Assembly: GCF_006346325.1 (NCBI RefSeq) | Contig: NZ_VDYR01000001.1 | Span: forward strand, 558,001-622,000 | Origin: Sphingomonas japonica | GTDB taxonomy: Bacteria; Pseudomonadota; Alphaproteobacteria; Sphingomonadales; Sphingomonadaceae | Length of the DNA: 64,000 nucleotides | Reading direction: 5' to 3' | Part shown: piece by piece, positions 1-7,601 of the stretch | Numbering within the stretch: the first letter of the stretch is position 1 | How the letters are laid out: each line of letters starts with the position of its first letter | The notes under the pieces: generated by a model | Databases searched by the model: none | Told to the model about the DNA's origin: nothing | The model's input: only the letters and a program-made list of their open reading frames with translations | Made by a program: the position numbers and the translations under genes

Positions 1-202
1 CTTTGTGATACAGAAATAAATCTGCCACGCAGCGACTGTACGTTTATTGCGTTCGACAAAGCGTTTGCGTCATCCCTAACGCCACGATAGAAACGCGCGC
101 TCTGCCTTAAGAACGCGATTGCGATGGGTGGAAAGGATGGCGAACGTGCCTTGTTTCGGGCGCAATGCTGCCCTTGTCGGGATAGAGGAGTTTCGTTGCT
201 GA
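1..202. other. Upstream region of tonB, no gene seen
   Basis: No convincing coding frame: the reverse-strand frame over this stretch is the arginine-rich shadow of tonB. A purine-rich ribosome-binding site GAGGAG lies at 185-190, 12 bases before the tonB ATG. I could not fix a promoter here with confidence. Confidence 0.5.
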
Positions 203-877
203 ATGGCTTATGCTGACCAAAAAGCGGGACCTGCCCGAATCGTAGCGTTGGTGATCGTGGCGTTGATCCACGCCGTCATCGGCTATGCATTCATCACGGG
301 ACTCGCGTACAAATATGTGAAGGAAGTCCAGGAGAATCTGGAGACCTTCGAAGTCGAGGAGCCACCGCCCCCGCCCGAGGAGGAGCCGCCGCCCCCGCCG
401 CCCGAAGAGGTCGCGACGCAGCCGCCGCCGGTGGTGACGCCGCCGCCGATCGTGCGGACGAACACGCCGCCGCCGGTGCAGATCCAGGCGGTTCGGACGC
501 CGCCAGCGGTCTATAATCCCGTGCCGATCGCAGCGCCTCCCGCGCCTCCGGCTCCGGTCGCGCCGCCAGCGCCGAAGGCTGTGGTCAGCAAGGCTGCACG
601 GGCCAAGGGCAATCTGGGCCGGTTCTTTGGTGCCGATAACTATCCTGCTTCGGCAATTCGTGCCGAAGCAGAGGGTCGGGCCACTTTCCGGATCGGAATC
701 GGCACCAATGGCCGCGTGACGTCGTGTGAGATTACGGGCAGTACCGGCAACTCGGCGCTCGACGATGCAACGTGCAGAGGCGCCCGTCGAGCGACCTTCG
801 AGCCCGCACAGGATCAAGCGGGTAATCCGATTGCTTCTACTCTAACGCAGAGCATCACTTGGCAGCTCGAACGCTGA
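203..877 (+). CDS. tonB: Energy transducer TonB
   Basis: TonB couples the ExbB/ExbD proton channel of the inner membrane to TonB-dependent receptors in the outer membrane. The 224-residue product shows the standard order: a short cytoplasmic N-terminus, one membrane segment at about residues 13-32, a long periplasmic spacer (about 50-125) rich in Pro, Glu and Ala with PPPPP and EEP runs, and a C-terminal TonB domain from about 140 (GRATFRIGIGTNGRVTSCEI) ending in the usual Gly-rich, Thr/Gln-rich tail. It leads the cluster tonB-exbB-exbD-exbD. The strongly biased proline spacer makes the opposite strand look like an ORF, but that is a shadow. Confidence 0.93.
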   Translation: MAYADQKAGPARIVALVIVALIHAVIGYAFITGLAYKYVKEVQENLETFEVEEPPPPPEEEPPPPPPEEVATQPPPVVTPPPIVRTNTPPPVQIQAVRTPPAVYNPVPIAAPPAPPAPVAPPAPKAVVSKAARAKGNLGRFFGADNYPASAIRAEAEGRATFRIGIGTNGRVTSCEITGSTGNSALDDATCRGARRATFEPAQDQAGNPIASTLTQSITWQLER

Positions 878-885
878 TTGCTTTT

Positions 886-914
886 GAGGGCGGGCGCTCC
901 GGCACCCGCCCGCC
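886..914 (+). promoter_or_regulatory. GC-rich hairpin between tonB and exbB
   Basis: GGGCGGG at 888-894 can pair with CCCGCCC at 905-911 across a ten-base interior. No T tract follows, so it is not a classic terminator. It may act as an mRNA-stability or partial attenuation element between the first two genes of the operon (inference). Confidence 0.4.
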
Positions 915-942
915 CCCATCTCTTTGAAGGAAAGATTCGACT

Positions 943-1761
943 ATGCTGACCACCATCTTTGCCGCCGGGGCTGCGCCCGTGAGCGAGAATCCGTACGGTT
1001 TCTGGGAAGCGCTGCAACAAGGCGGCGTCATTGCCTGGACTGTGTTCATCATCCTCGCCGGCATGTCGGTGATCTCGTTCTACATCATGTTCACCAAGCT
1101 GTTCGAGCAGCAGAAGATCATGAACCAGTCCAAGCGCGTGCGCACCGACTTCTGGAAGTCGAACAGCCTGCGCGAGGGCGCGGCCAAGCTCGAGAAGAAC
1201 TCGGCCTATCGCCAGATCGTCGACGACGGCATCGACGCGCAGGAGCAGCACCAGAAGCTGACCGATCCGGTCGAGGCACATGACTGGCTGCATGGTTCGC
1301 TGGCGCGTTCGGAAGCAGCGATCAACTCGAAGCTGGGCGGCGGGCTCGCTTTCCTCGCAACCGTGGGTGCTACCGCACCATTCATCGGTCTGTTCGGTAC
1401 GGTGATCGGCATCTACCGCGCACTCATCAAGATCGGTTCGGCCGGCCAGGCGTCGATCGACGCGGTCGCAGGTCCGGTCGGTGAGGCACTGATCATGACC
1501 GCGCTCGGTCTGGCGGTCGCGGTTCCCGCGGTGCTCGCGTACAACTGGCTGCAGCGCCGCAACAAGGCGATCGCCGAGGATATGAGCGCGTTTTCGAACG
1601 ATGTGCTCGGCTTTCTCGCGTCGAACGGTGCGGTGCGCCCGATGGTGGGCAAGACCGCCGCGGCGACCAAGCCGGCGACCCCCGTCGCCAAGCCCGCGGT
1701 TGCAGGTGCGGCCGGGACGGCGACCGTCGGCCAGACCGGCGGCGTGCAGACGCGCAGCTGA
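943..1761 (+). CDS. exbB: MotA/TolQ/ExbB family proton channel subunit
   Basis: ExbB forms the pentameric inner-membrane channel that, with ExbD, uses proton flow to energise TonB. The 272-residue protein has three membrane segments: about 25-47, 127-155 (FLATVGATAPFIGLFGTVIG, the family signature) and 180-205 (GEALIMTALGLAVAVPAVLAY). A large cytoplasmic loop lies between the first two, and an Ala/Thr/Pro-rich tail follows about residue 225. It sits 65 bases downstream of tonB, with AAGGAAAG before its ATG. ExbB is chosen over TolQ because tonB and two exbD genes flank it and no tolA, tolB or pal is present. Confidence 0.93.
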   Translation: MLTTIFAAGAAPVSENPYGFWEALQQGGVIAWTVFIILAGMSVISFYIMFTKLFEQQKIMNQSKRVRTDFWKSNSLREGAAKLEKNSAYRQIVDDGIDAQEQHQKLTDPVEAHDWLHGSLARSEAAINSKLGGGLAFLATVGATAPFIGLFGTVIGIYRALIKIGSAGQASIDAVAGPVGEALIMTALGLAVAVPAVLAYNWLQRRNKAIAEDMSAFSNDVLGFLASNGAVRPMVGKTAAATKPATPVAKPAVAGAAGTATVGQTGGVQTRS

Positions 1762-1770
1762 TTGATTGGG

Positions 1771-1794
1771 GGCGGCATCCCGCGGGATGCCGCC
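1771..1794 (+). promoter_or_regulatory. Perfect 24-base palindrome between exbB and exbD
   Basis: GGCGGCATCCC at 1771-1781 and its exact complement at 1784-1794 can form an 11-bp stem around GC, or a 12-bp fully palindromic duplex. Only TT follows, so it would be a leaky terminator at best. It lies in a 103-base gap, which is unusually wide for this operon. A role in lowering downstream expression or protecting the upstream 3' end is inference. Confidence 0.5.
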
Positions 1795-1864
1795 TTCCGA
1801 TCCGCCGGCAGCGTCCAGGCGACGTTCGGCGGCGGGTCATGAGTAAAGGATAGGATAGCGCGCA

Positions 1865-2350
1865 ATGGCGATGAGCGTTGGTGGAGATTCCACCGAAGAA
1901 AAGCCGATGTCGGACATCAACACGACGCCCCTGGTGGACGTCATGCTGGTGCTTCTCATCATCTTCCTGATCGCGATCCCGGTCGTGGTCCAGTCGGTCG
2001 AGGTCGAACTGCCCGAAGTGCTGTTCGAACCAACCACCACCAAGCCCGAAAATGTGTCGCTGTCGATCCGCGGCAATGCCAGCGGATGCGAGGTATTCTG
2101 GGGCATGACCCAGGTCGGCGCGGGCGAACTGCTCGAGCGCGGCGTGACCAAGCTCAAGGCGGACATCGAGCGCCAGGGCGGCATCGGCAACCCCAACCTC
2201 GAACTTCCCGAAGTCCACATTCGCGGCGACGTCAACACGCCGTATCGCTGCATCGGCGGGACGATCTACACCATGCAGTCGGCGGGCTATGCCAAGGTCG
2301 GGTTCATTTCCGAACCGGCGCCGGGCAGCACCGTGACCAAGCGCCTGTAA
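1865..2350 (+). CDS. exbD: ExbD/TolR family biopolymer transport protein, copy 1
   Basis: ExbD is the single-span inner-membrane subunit that works inside the ExbB pentamer to energise TonB. The 161-residue protein has a short cytoplasmic N-terminus with the family motif MSDINTTPLVDVMLVLLIIFLI (split over residues about 17-38); the membrane Asp (LVDVML) is the predicted proton-carrying residue. The periplasmic domain follows from about residue 45. It has two cysteines (SGCEVFWG and YRCIGG) not seen in copy 2. It is followed after 28 bases by a second exbD, so the two may be alternative or joint partners of ExbB. Confidence 0.93.
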   Translation: MAMSVGGDSTEEKPMSDINTTPLVDVMLVLLIIFLIAIPVVVQSVEVELPEVLFEPTTTKPENVSLSIRGNASGCEVFWGMTQVGAGELLERGVTKLKADIERQGGIGNPNLELPEVHIRGDVNTPYRCIGGTIYTMQSAGYAKVGFISEPAPGSTVTKRL

Positions 2351-2378
2351 GTGGCCGGACGGCCAAGGAGTATTTGAT

Positions 2379-2804
2379 ATGGCTATGAGCGGCGGCAACG
2401 ACGACGGCGAGCCGATGATGGAGATGAACACGACGCCGTTGATCGACGTCATGCTAGTGCTCCTCATCATGTTCATCATCACCATCCCGATCCAGACCCA
2501 TGCGGTGAAGGTCGATCTTCCGCAGGATTCGAACCAGCCGCTGACCGATGTCGATCCGGTCAAGAACAAGGTGACGATCGATGCGCAGGGCAATATCGGC
2601 TGGAACGGCAGCCCGGTGAACGAGGTGGTTCTGGCGCAGTATCTCGACCAGACGCTGCAGCTGCCGACCGAGCCGGAACTGCATTTCCAGCCCGACCGCG
2701 ACGCGCGGTACGAGACGGTCGATCAGGTGCTCGCGATCATCAAGCGTGCGAACATCACCAAGCTCGGCTTCATCGGCAACGAACAGTATCGCAACGACTT
2801 CTGA
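2379..2804 (+). CDS. exbD: ExbD/TolR family biopolymer transport protein, copy 2
   Basis: Second ExbD paralogue, 141 residues, with the same layout: cytoplasmic head, MNTTPLIDVMLVLLIMFII membrane segment at about residues 14-33 with its conserved Asp, and a periplasmic domain ending in ANITKLGFIGNEQYRNDF. It lacks the cysteines of copy 1 and is 20 residues shorter. It closes the tonB-exbB-exbD-exbD cluster and is followed by a strong intrinsic terminator, so the operon likely ends here. Confidence 0.93.
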   Translation: MAMSGGNDDGEPMMEMNTTPLIDVMLVLLIMFIITIPIQTHAVKVDLPQDSNQPLTDVDPVKNKVTIDAQGNIGWNGSPVNEVVLAQYLDQTLQLPTEPELHFQPDRDARYETVDQVLAIIKRANITKLGFIGNEQYRNDF

Positions 2805-2827
2805 CGCCTGCGATATCGATGGTCAGG

Positions 2828-2855
2828 AAAGGGCGGCGCGAGCCGCCCTTTTTTT
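2828..2855 (+). terminator. Intrinsic terminator of the tonB-exbBDD operon
   Basis: GGGCGGC (2831-2837), tetraloop GCGA, GCCGCCC (2842-2848), then seven T at 2849-2855. Flanking AAA can extend the stem into the T run. This is the clearest rho-independent terminator in the window. Confidence 0.92.
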
Positions 2856-2900
2856 GCGCCTGCAGCATGCCGACTTTGCACTTGTCGAGGTTTCATAAAA

Positions 2901-2931
2901 GTGACACACCTGTGTCATCAAACTGTAACTT
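2901..2931 (+). promoter_or_regulatory. Candidate promoter overlapped by a TGACACA-CC-TGTGTCA operator
   Basis: An inverted repeat with 7-base arms occupies 2902-2917 (TGACACA, CC, TGTGTCA). A sigma-70-like promoter overlaps it: -35 GTGACA at 2901-2906, 17-base spacer, -10 TGTAAC at 2924-2929, about 21 bases before the ATG of the next gene. A dimeric repressor or activator bound at the repeat would cover the -35 element. The regulator is unknown. Confidence 0.5.
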
Positions 2932-2949
2932 TGCCAATTGGAGGGGACG

Positions 2950-3312
2950 ATGCTGCAAGCTCTCAAGGTCGTGATGGCGGTCGCCGCCGTGGCCGCGCCA
3001 CTGGGCGCCGTCGCCGGCCAGGATCGCAACCGCTTCGGACATGACGCGATTGAGGCAGGGCGCTACGACGAGGCCGAGGCGATGCTGCGTGCCGATCTGG
3101 CGATCAATCCCGACATGCCCGAAGCGCTTATCAATCTGGCGGCGATCTACGCCCGCACCAACCGTGGAGACGCAGCGCAGGCACTGTACGCGCGGGTCCT
3201 TGCGACCGACAATGTATCGATGCTGCTGACGCCGACCACGGCACTTGATTCGCACGCCATTGCCCAACGCGGAATGCGCAAGCTGGAGACCGCACGAATG
3301 GCGGCGCGATAA
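2950..3312 (+). CDS. Small secreted tetratricopeptide-repeat protein
   Basis: A 120-residue protein with a signal peptide (about residues 1-24, VMAVAAVAAPLGAVAGQ) and a TPR-like region: EAGRYDEAEAMLRADLAINPDMPEALINLAAIYARTNRGDAAQALYARVLA, i.e. about two helix-turn-helix repeats. The start is the ATG at 2950, preceded by GGAGGGG at 2940-2946; a TTG twelve bases upstream overlaps that ribosome-binding site and is unlikely. Likely a periplasmic protein-protein interaction module. It follows the tonB operon terminator and has its own candidate promoter and operator. No specific function can be assigned. Confidence 0.8.
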   Translation: MLQALKVVMAVAAVAAPLGAVAGQDRNRFGHDAIEAGRYDEAEAMLRADLAINPDMPEALINLAAIYARTNRGDAAQALYARVLATDNVSMLLTPTTALDSHAIAQRGMRKLETARMAAR

Positions 3313-3354
3313 GCACGTGTAGTCCGTCGGTGGCCAATTGCAGGCGGCGGCGCG

Positions 3355-3906
3355 CTACAGGCGCGGCAGCGTCACCCCGCGCTGGCCCATATATTTGCCC
3401 GCCCGGTCGGCATAGCTCGTCTCGCACGGGCGATCGCCCTTGAGAAACAGGAACTGGCACGCGCCTTCATTGGCGTAGATCTTGGCGGGCAGCGGTGTGG
3501 TGTTGGAAAACTCCAGCGTCACATGGCCTTCCCATTCGGGTTCGAGCGGGGTCACGTTGACGATGATCCCGCAGCGCGCATAGGTCGATTTGCCGAGGCA
3601 GATGACGAGCACATCGCGCGGTACGCGGAAATATTCGACCGTCCGCGCCAGTGCGAAGCTGTTGGGCGGAATGATGCAGCAGTCGGTCTTGCGATCGACA
3701 AAGCTGTTGGCGGCGAAATCCTTGGGATCGACCACCGCCGAATCGACATTGGTGAAAATCTTGAACTCGTCGGCGACGCGCGCGTCATAGCCGTAAGAGG
3801 ACAAGCCATAGCTGATACAGCCTTCGCGGCGCTGAGCCTCGACGAACGGCTCGATCATGCCGGTGGTGGTGGCGGCTTCGCGAATCCAGGCGTCGGACAG
3901 AATCAT
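3355..3906 (-). CDS. dcd: dCTP deaminase
   Basis: Deaminates dCTP to dUTP and ammonia, feeding dTMP synthesis. The 183-residue product starts [12 protein letters not shown] at 3906 and carries the family core: [20 protein letters not shown] near residue 33, the catalytic region [20 protein letters not shown] with its Glu, and the trimer/nucleotide-binding segment [36 protein letters not shown]. Length is at the usual size for bacterial Dcd. The open frame continues upstream but the extra residues are not family-like. A cytidine deaminase gene is nearby, so pyrimidine deamination functions are grouped here. Confidence 0.95.
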   Translation of the reverse strand: MILSDAWIREAATTTGMIEPFVEAQRREGCISYGLSSYGYDARVADEFKIFTNVDSAVVDPKDFAANSFVDRKTDCCIIPPNSFALARTVEYFRVPRDVLVICLGKSTYARCGIIVNVTPLEPEWEGHVTLEFSNTTPLPAKIYANEGACQFLFLKGDRPCETSYADRAGKYMGQRGVTLPRL

Positions 3907-4012
3907 GGCATCCCCTTTCGCCGTGTTGTCGCGATTGCGGCGCAGCTCGGCAAGCGGAACCGCGCCGCTCCTCCAAACGCTTGAACGCGTGGTACAAATC
4001 GAGAGGACCACC

Positions 4013-4372
4013 ATGGACGACGACCGCATCCGCGAATTCGAAACCAGCCTGTGGACCGGGGATGCAGAGCAGTATCGCCGTCTGATCGACGACTCCTGCG
4101 TGATGGTGCTGCCGGCCGAGCCGTACATCTTCTCCGCATCGGCGGCGATCGCTGCGGTGTCGGAAACGCCGCGCTGGGACAGCGTCGATCTTGCCGACCT
4201 CCAGATCGCGCGGCCGCAGGAAGGGGTCATTGCGATCGCCTATCATGCCACGGCACGTCGGGGCGAGGAGCGCTACAGCGCGCACTGCACCTCGGTCCTG
4301 CGCCGCTGCGAACATGAAGTGTGGCGGGTGATCCAGCACCAGCAGACGCCGCCGATCACGTCCCAGGGGTAG
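4013..4372 (+). CDS. NTF2-like (DUF4440-type) protein
   Basis: A 119-residue cytoplasmic protein starting [34 protein letters not shown], which resembles the small NTF2-like/SnoaL-type fold: an N-terminal helix followed by strands and a C-terminal [12 protein letters not shown] strand typical of DUF4440 proteins. The start is the ATG at 4013 with GAGAGGA upstream. It runs divergently from dcd. Members of this fold range from enzymes to binding proteins, so no reaction can be assigned. Confidence 0.7.
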   Translation: MDDDRIREFETSLWTGDAEQYRRLIDDSCVMVLPAEPYIFSASAAIAAVSETPRWDSVDLADLQIARPQEGVIAIAYHATARRGEERYSAHCTSVLRRCEHEVWRVIQHQQTPPITSQG

Positions 4373-4375
4373 GGG

Positions 4376-4828
4376 TCAGCCGATTCCGAGATCCGCAGGG
4401 CCGAAAGCGTGCGGAAGCAGGTCGCTGAGGCGGTGGAACTCGACCGCATCGCCCTCGGCCGCGCCGCAGATAACGGTGATATCGCGGCCGCCGATCTGCG
4501 CTGCTTCGTTGAGGACCTGGCGGCAGCGGCCGCACGGGCGGACGGGGGCGTGGCCAACCGCTCGGCCATGCTCGCCCATCGCCCCGCCGATGACGCCGAT
4601 CGCGACAACGTCGGCGATCCGGCCGCTGGCGCTGGCGGTGGCGATCGCGACCGTTTCGGCGCACAGCGACAGGCCGTAGCTGGCGTTTTCGACATTGGCG
4701 CCGGTGACGAGACTGCCGTCGGTCAGCAGCAACGCCGCGCCGACCGCGAACCGGGAATAGGGGGCATGCGCGTTGCCCGCCGCGCCGCGCGCCGCATCGA
4801 TCAGCATGCGTGCCGTCGCATCGTTCAT
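4376..4828 (-). CDS. cdd: Cytidine deaminase
   Basis: Zinc enzyme deaminating cytidine and deoxycytidine to uridine forms. The 150-residue protein has the homotetrameric-class motifs: NVENASYGLSLCAETVA (zinc Cys plus catalytic Glu) around residues 47-63 and PCGRCRQVLNE (two zinc Cys) around residue 95. It starts with ATG at 4828, overlapping by four bases the stop of the upstream GH25-like gene, so the three genes 5975-4376 are probably one transcript. Confidence 0.94.
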   Translation of the reverse strand: MNDATARMLIDAARGAAGNAHAPYSRFAVGAALLLTDGSLVTGANVENASYGLSLCAETVAIATASASGRIADVVAIGVIGGAMGEHGRAVGHAPVRPCGRCRQVLNEAAQIGGRDITVICGAAEGDAVEFHRLSDLLPHAFGPADLGIG

Positions 4829-5496
4829 CGTGGCACCACGTTCCATTCCACCCGTCCGTCCACCCCGTCCACCGCGGCAAGGTCGCTCGCCTGCCACATC
4901 CGCCACGGCTGCGCGAGATAGGCGGGCGCGAAGAAGCGCCGCACGCCCCATATGTTGCGCGGGATCGACGCGCTCGGGCGATAGATGGCCTCGAACGGCT
5001 TGTCGATCTTCAGCAGCACGGGCTTGCCGGTATGGCGCTCGACCGTCGCGATCAATGCAACCAGACCCGCGATCACGCCGCGCACCGGCGGGCGGGCAGC
5101 GCAGTCGGACCGGATCGAAAGCTCGATCGCAGCAGGCAGTGCGTCGTCGGTACGCGGCACGGTGGCGACGAACTGGTCGGCCTGATCCTGCGCCGGCGCG
5201 CACAGCGAATAGCGCAGGATCGCTCCGCGGCGGATCTCGGCCTGGTGCATCGCCATCCAGTGGCCGGCAAATGCGGCGTCTCGTACTTCGGCACCATCGG
5301 TTGCCAGCGCATAGGCGAAATCGACGCCATCGGCCTTTGCACGCGGCCAGTCGATTGCCTCATTCTGTGCGCTGATCGACATTCCCTGCAGCGGATAGGC
5401 GTCTATCGGTGGCCGCCAGTTGCGCGCGAGGATCGACACGCCCAGGACGACGATGCCGATGCCGAGAAGCCAGCCGATGAGCGCGGCGATCCTCAT
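4825..5496 (-). CDS. GH25 (lysozyme-fold)-like membrane-anchored protein, catalytic acids missing
   Basis: A 223-residue protein with an N-terminal signal-anchor (IAALIGWLLGIGIVVLGVSIL, residues 3-23) followed by a glycoside hydrolase family 25-like domain: IDWPRAKADGVDFAYALATDG, then Q-A-x-F and a C-terminal WRMWQASD..DGRVEWNVV that matches the WQY..G..G.vDlN end of the family. The usual N-terminal GxDVS Asp is replaced (GMSISAQ) and the expected D-x-E of the central strand reads AIELSI, so the active site appears lost. It is translationally coupled to cdd and to the UPF0262 gene. Probably a non-catalytic muropeptide- or envelope-binding protein (inference). Confidence 0.7.
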   Translation of the reverse strand: MRIAALIGWLLGIGIVVLGVSILARNWRPPIDAYPLQGMSISAQNEAIDWPRAKADGVDFAYALATDGAEVRDAAFAGHWMAMHQAEIRRGAILRYSLCAPAQDQADQFVATVPRTDDALPAAIELSIRSDCAARPPVRGVIAGLVALIATVERHTGKPVLLKIDKPFEAIYRPSASIPRNIWGVRRFFAPAYLAQPWRMWQASDLAAVDGVDGRVEWNVVPR

Positions 5497-5975
5497 CCCT
5501 TGATATGCAGGACGCAGATCAGCGTGAACAGCCGCCGCGCCGTGTCGAAATCGATCGCGATCTTGCCGTCCAGCCGTTCCTTGAGCAGTTCCGCAGCTTC
5601 GTTGTGGATGCCGCGGCGCGCCATGTCGATCGTTTCAATCTGCGCCGGCGTCGCGTTGCGTATGGCCTGGTAATAGCTGTCGCAAATCGCGAAATAGTCC
5701 TTGATAGGCCGCCGGAAGCGGCCAAGCGCCAGCACTAGCGTTTCGAGCGGGGTGCCATCTGCGCGCGCGATGTCGAGCGCCAGCCGGCCTTCCTCGACGC
5801 GCAGCGCCAGCTTGTACGGTCCGGCATAGCCGTCGGGATGGGTTCGCTGCGGCTCGAAATAATTGCCTTCGAGCAGGTCGAAGATCGCGATTCGGCGTTC
5901 CTGCTCGATATCGGCGCTGCGCCACAGGATCGTGCGTTCGTCCAGCGTGACGTCGATGATGCGCGGATCGGCCAT
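5493..5975 (-). CDS. UPF0262 family protein
   Basis: A 160-residue cytoplasmic protein of a family largely confined to Alphaproteobacteria. Recognised from MADPRIIDVTLDERTILWRS, ERRIAIFDLLEGNYFEP and the C-terminal IKDYFAICDSYYQAIRNATPAQIETIDMARRGIHNEAAELLKERL. The function of the family is not known to me. Start ATG at 5975; the long open frame further upstream on this strand is antisense to dnaB and is not counted. The stop overlaps the next gene by ATGA. Confidence 0.88.
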   Translation of the reverse strand: MADPRIIDVTLDERTILWRSADIEQERRIAIFDLLEGNYFEPQRTHPDGYAGPYKLALRVEEGRLALDIARADGTPLETLVLALGRFRRPIKDYFAICDSYYQAIRNATPAQIETIDMARRGIHNEAAELLKERLDGKIAIDFDTARRLFTLICVLHIKG

Positions 5976-6068
5976 GGTCGGGGGACGCTTACCCGAAACC
6001 CGCGGTCGATCAACACGATCCACAAGCGCTCGGCATTGATGGTCCGCTTGATGGGGGTAAGAGGGGGG

Positions 6069-7586
6069 ATGGCCACCGCTTTCCTGTCTCCGCCCGCCAC
6101 GCCCGAAATCGTGCGCCTGCCGCAGAATATCGAGGCGGAGGCGGCATTGCTCGGCGCGATGATGATCGACAACCGAGTCGCCGACGACGTCATCGATTCG
6201 CTCAAGGCCGAGCATTTCCACGAGCCGGTCCACGCCCGCATCTTCGACGCGATCGTGCGATTGCGGCGCGAGGACCTGATCGCCAGCCCGGTGACGCTGC
6301 GCCCGATGTTCGATGGCGATCCGGGGATGAAGGAACTGGGTGGGCCGGGCTATCTGGCGCAATTGACGGGATCGGGCGCCGGACTGATCGGGGCCAAGCA
6401 ATTCGCGCGGCAGATCTACGACCTGGCGATGCTGCGCACCTTGATCGAGGTCGGCCGCGGGCTGGTCGAACGCGCGATGGATACCTCGGAAGCCGTCGAT
6501 CCCGTGTCGCAGATCGAGGATGCGGAGAAGGCGCTGTTCGACGTGGCCGGCGACGGCAACTCGACCAAGACCGTCAAGTCGTTCGCCGAGGCGGCGACGG
6601 CGTCGGTGGCGATGGCCGAACGGGCGCTCAATTCGGGCGGGCATCTGTCGGGCGTCACCACCGGGCTCGACAGCATCAACGCCAAGATCGGCGGGATGCA
6701 TCACAGCGATCTGATGATCCTCGCCGGACGTCCGGGCATGGGCAAGACGTCGCTTGCCACCAACATCGCCTTCAACGCGGCGCAGCGGTGGATGGACGAC
6801 ATGACCGCCGGGATCGCGCCCGAAAAGTCGGTGGGCGCCAAGACTGCCTTCTTCAGCCTGGAAATGTCGGCGGATCAGCTGGCCACGCGCATCCTGGCCG
6901 AACAGTCGCGGATCAGTTCGGAAGCGCTGCGCATGGGAAAGATCAGCCGCGCCGAGTTTCGCCAGCTGGCCGACGCAGCCACGGACCTCCAAAACCTGCC
7001 GCTGTTCATCGACGATACCGCCGGTCTGACGATCGCGGCGCTGCACACCCGCGTGCGGCGGTTGAAGCGCAACCTGAAGGACCAGCTCGGGCTGGTGGTG
7101 GTGGATTATCTTCAGCTGCTGCAGGGCTCGGCAAAGGCTTCGGGCGACGGGCGCGTCCAGGAGATCTCGGAAATCTCGCGCGGATTGAAGACGCTGGCCA
7201 AGGACATGAACGTGCCGGTGCTGGCGCTGTCACAGCTCAGCCGCGCGGTCGAACAGCGCGAGGACAAGCGCCCACAGCTGTCGGACCTTCGCGAATCGGG
7301 TTCGATCGAGCAGGACGCCGACATCGTCATGTTCGTCTATCGCGAGGACTATTACGTCGCCGCCAAGGAGCCCAAGCGCCCCAAGGAAGGCGACGACGCG
7401 CGCATCTTCGAGGACCATGCCAAGTGGCATATGGAAATGGAGCGCGTGTTCGGCCTTGCCGAGCTGATCGTAGCGAAGCAGCGCCACGGTGCGACCGGCA
7501 AGGTGATCCTCAAGTTCGAGCCGACCATCACCCGTTTCAGCGACTATGTCGGCGAGGGGTATGCGGTCGGCGACTATGGCAGCTGA
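6069..7586 (+). CDS. dnaB: Replicative DNA helicase
   Basis: DnaB is the hexameric 5'-3' helicase at the replication fork. The 505-residue product has the N-terminal DnaG-interacting domain (PQNIEAEAALLGAMMIDNRVADDVID) and the C-terminal RecA-like ATPase with Walker A GRPGMGKTS near residue 222, FSLEMSADQLATRIL, the Walker B LVVVDYLQLLQG near 350 and the LSQLSRAVEQREDKRPQLSDLRESGSIEQDAD block. The ATG at 6069 is preceded by a strong GAGGGGGG site; the frame is open further upstream but those codons are antisense to UPF0262. No intein is present. Confidence 0.96.
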   Translation: MATAFLSPPATPEIVRLPQNIEAEAALLGAMMIDNRVADDVIDSLKAEHFHEPVHARIFDAIVRLRREDLIASPVTLRPMFDGDPGMKELGGPGYLAQLTGSGAGLIGAKQFARQIYDLAMLRTLIEVGRGLVERAMDTSEAVDPVSQIEDAEKALFDVAGDGNSTKTVKSFAEAATASVAMAERALNSGGHLSGVTTGLDSINAKIGGMHHSDLMILAGRPGMGKTSLATNIAFNAAQRWMDDMTAGIAPEKSVGAKTAFFSLEMSADQLATRILAEQSRISSEALRMGKISRAEFRQLADAATDLQNLPLFIDDTAGLTIAALHTRVRRLKRNLKDQLGLVVVDYLQLLQGSAKASGDGRVQEISEISRGLKTLAKDMNVPVLALSQLSRAVEQREDKRPQLSDLRESGSIEQDADIVMFVYREDYYVAAKEPKRPKEGDDARIFEDHAKWHMEMERVFGLAELIVAKQRHGATGKVILKFEPTITRFSDYVGEGYAVGDYGS

Positions 7587-7601
7587 TCGAGACCTGACGG
7601 A

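Noticed and set aside
283..465. Glycine/serine-rich reverse-strand ORF opposite tonB
   Set aside because: It is the complement of the Pro/Glu codon runs of the TonB spacer and has no start signals or family features.
360..560. Short-period repeat resembling a tandem array
   Set aside because: The repetition is codon-level Pro/Glu repetition inside tonB, not a CRISPR or satellite; no spacers or constant repeat unit.
5976..7046. Long reverse-strand extension upstream of UPF0262
   Set aside because: It lies antisense to dnaB, is Arg/His-rich in the way GC-rich shadow frames are, and the family start is at 5975.
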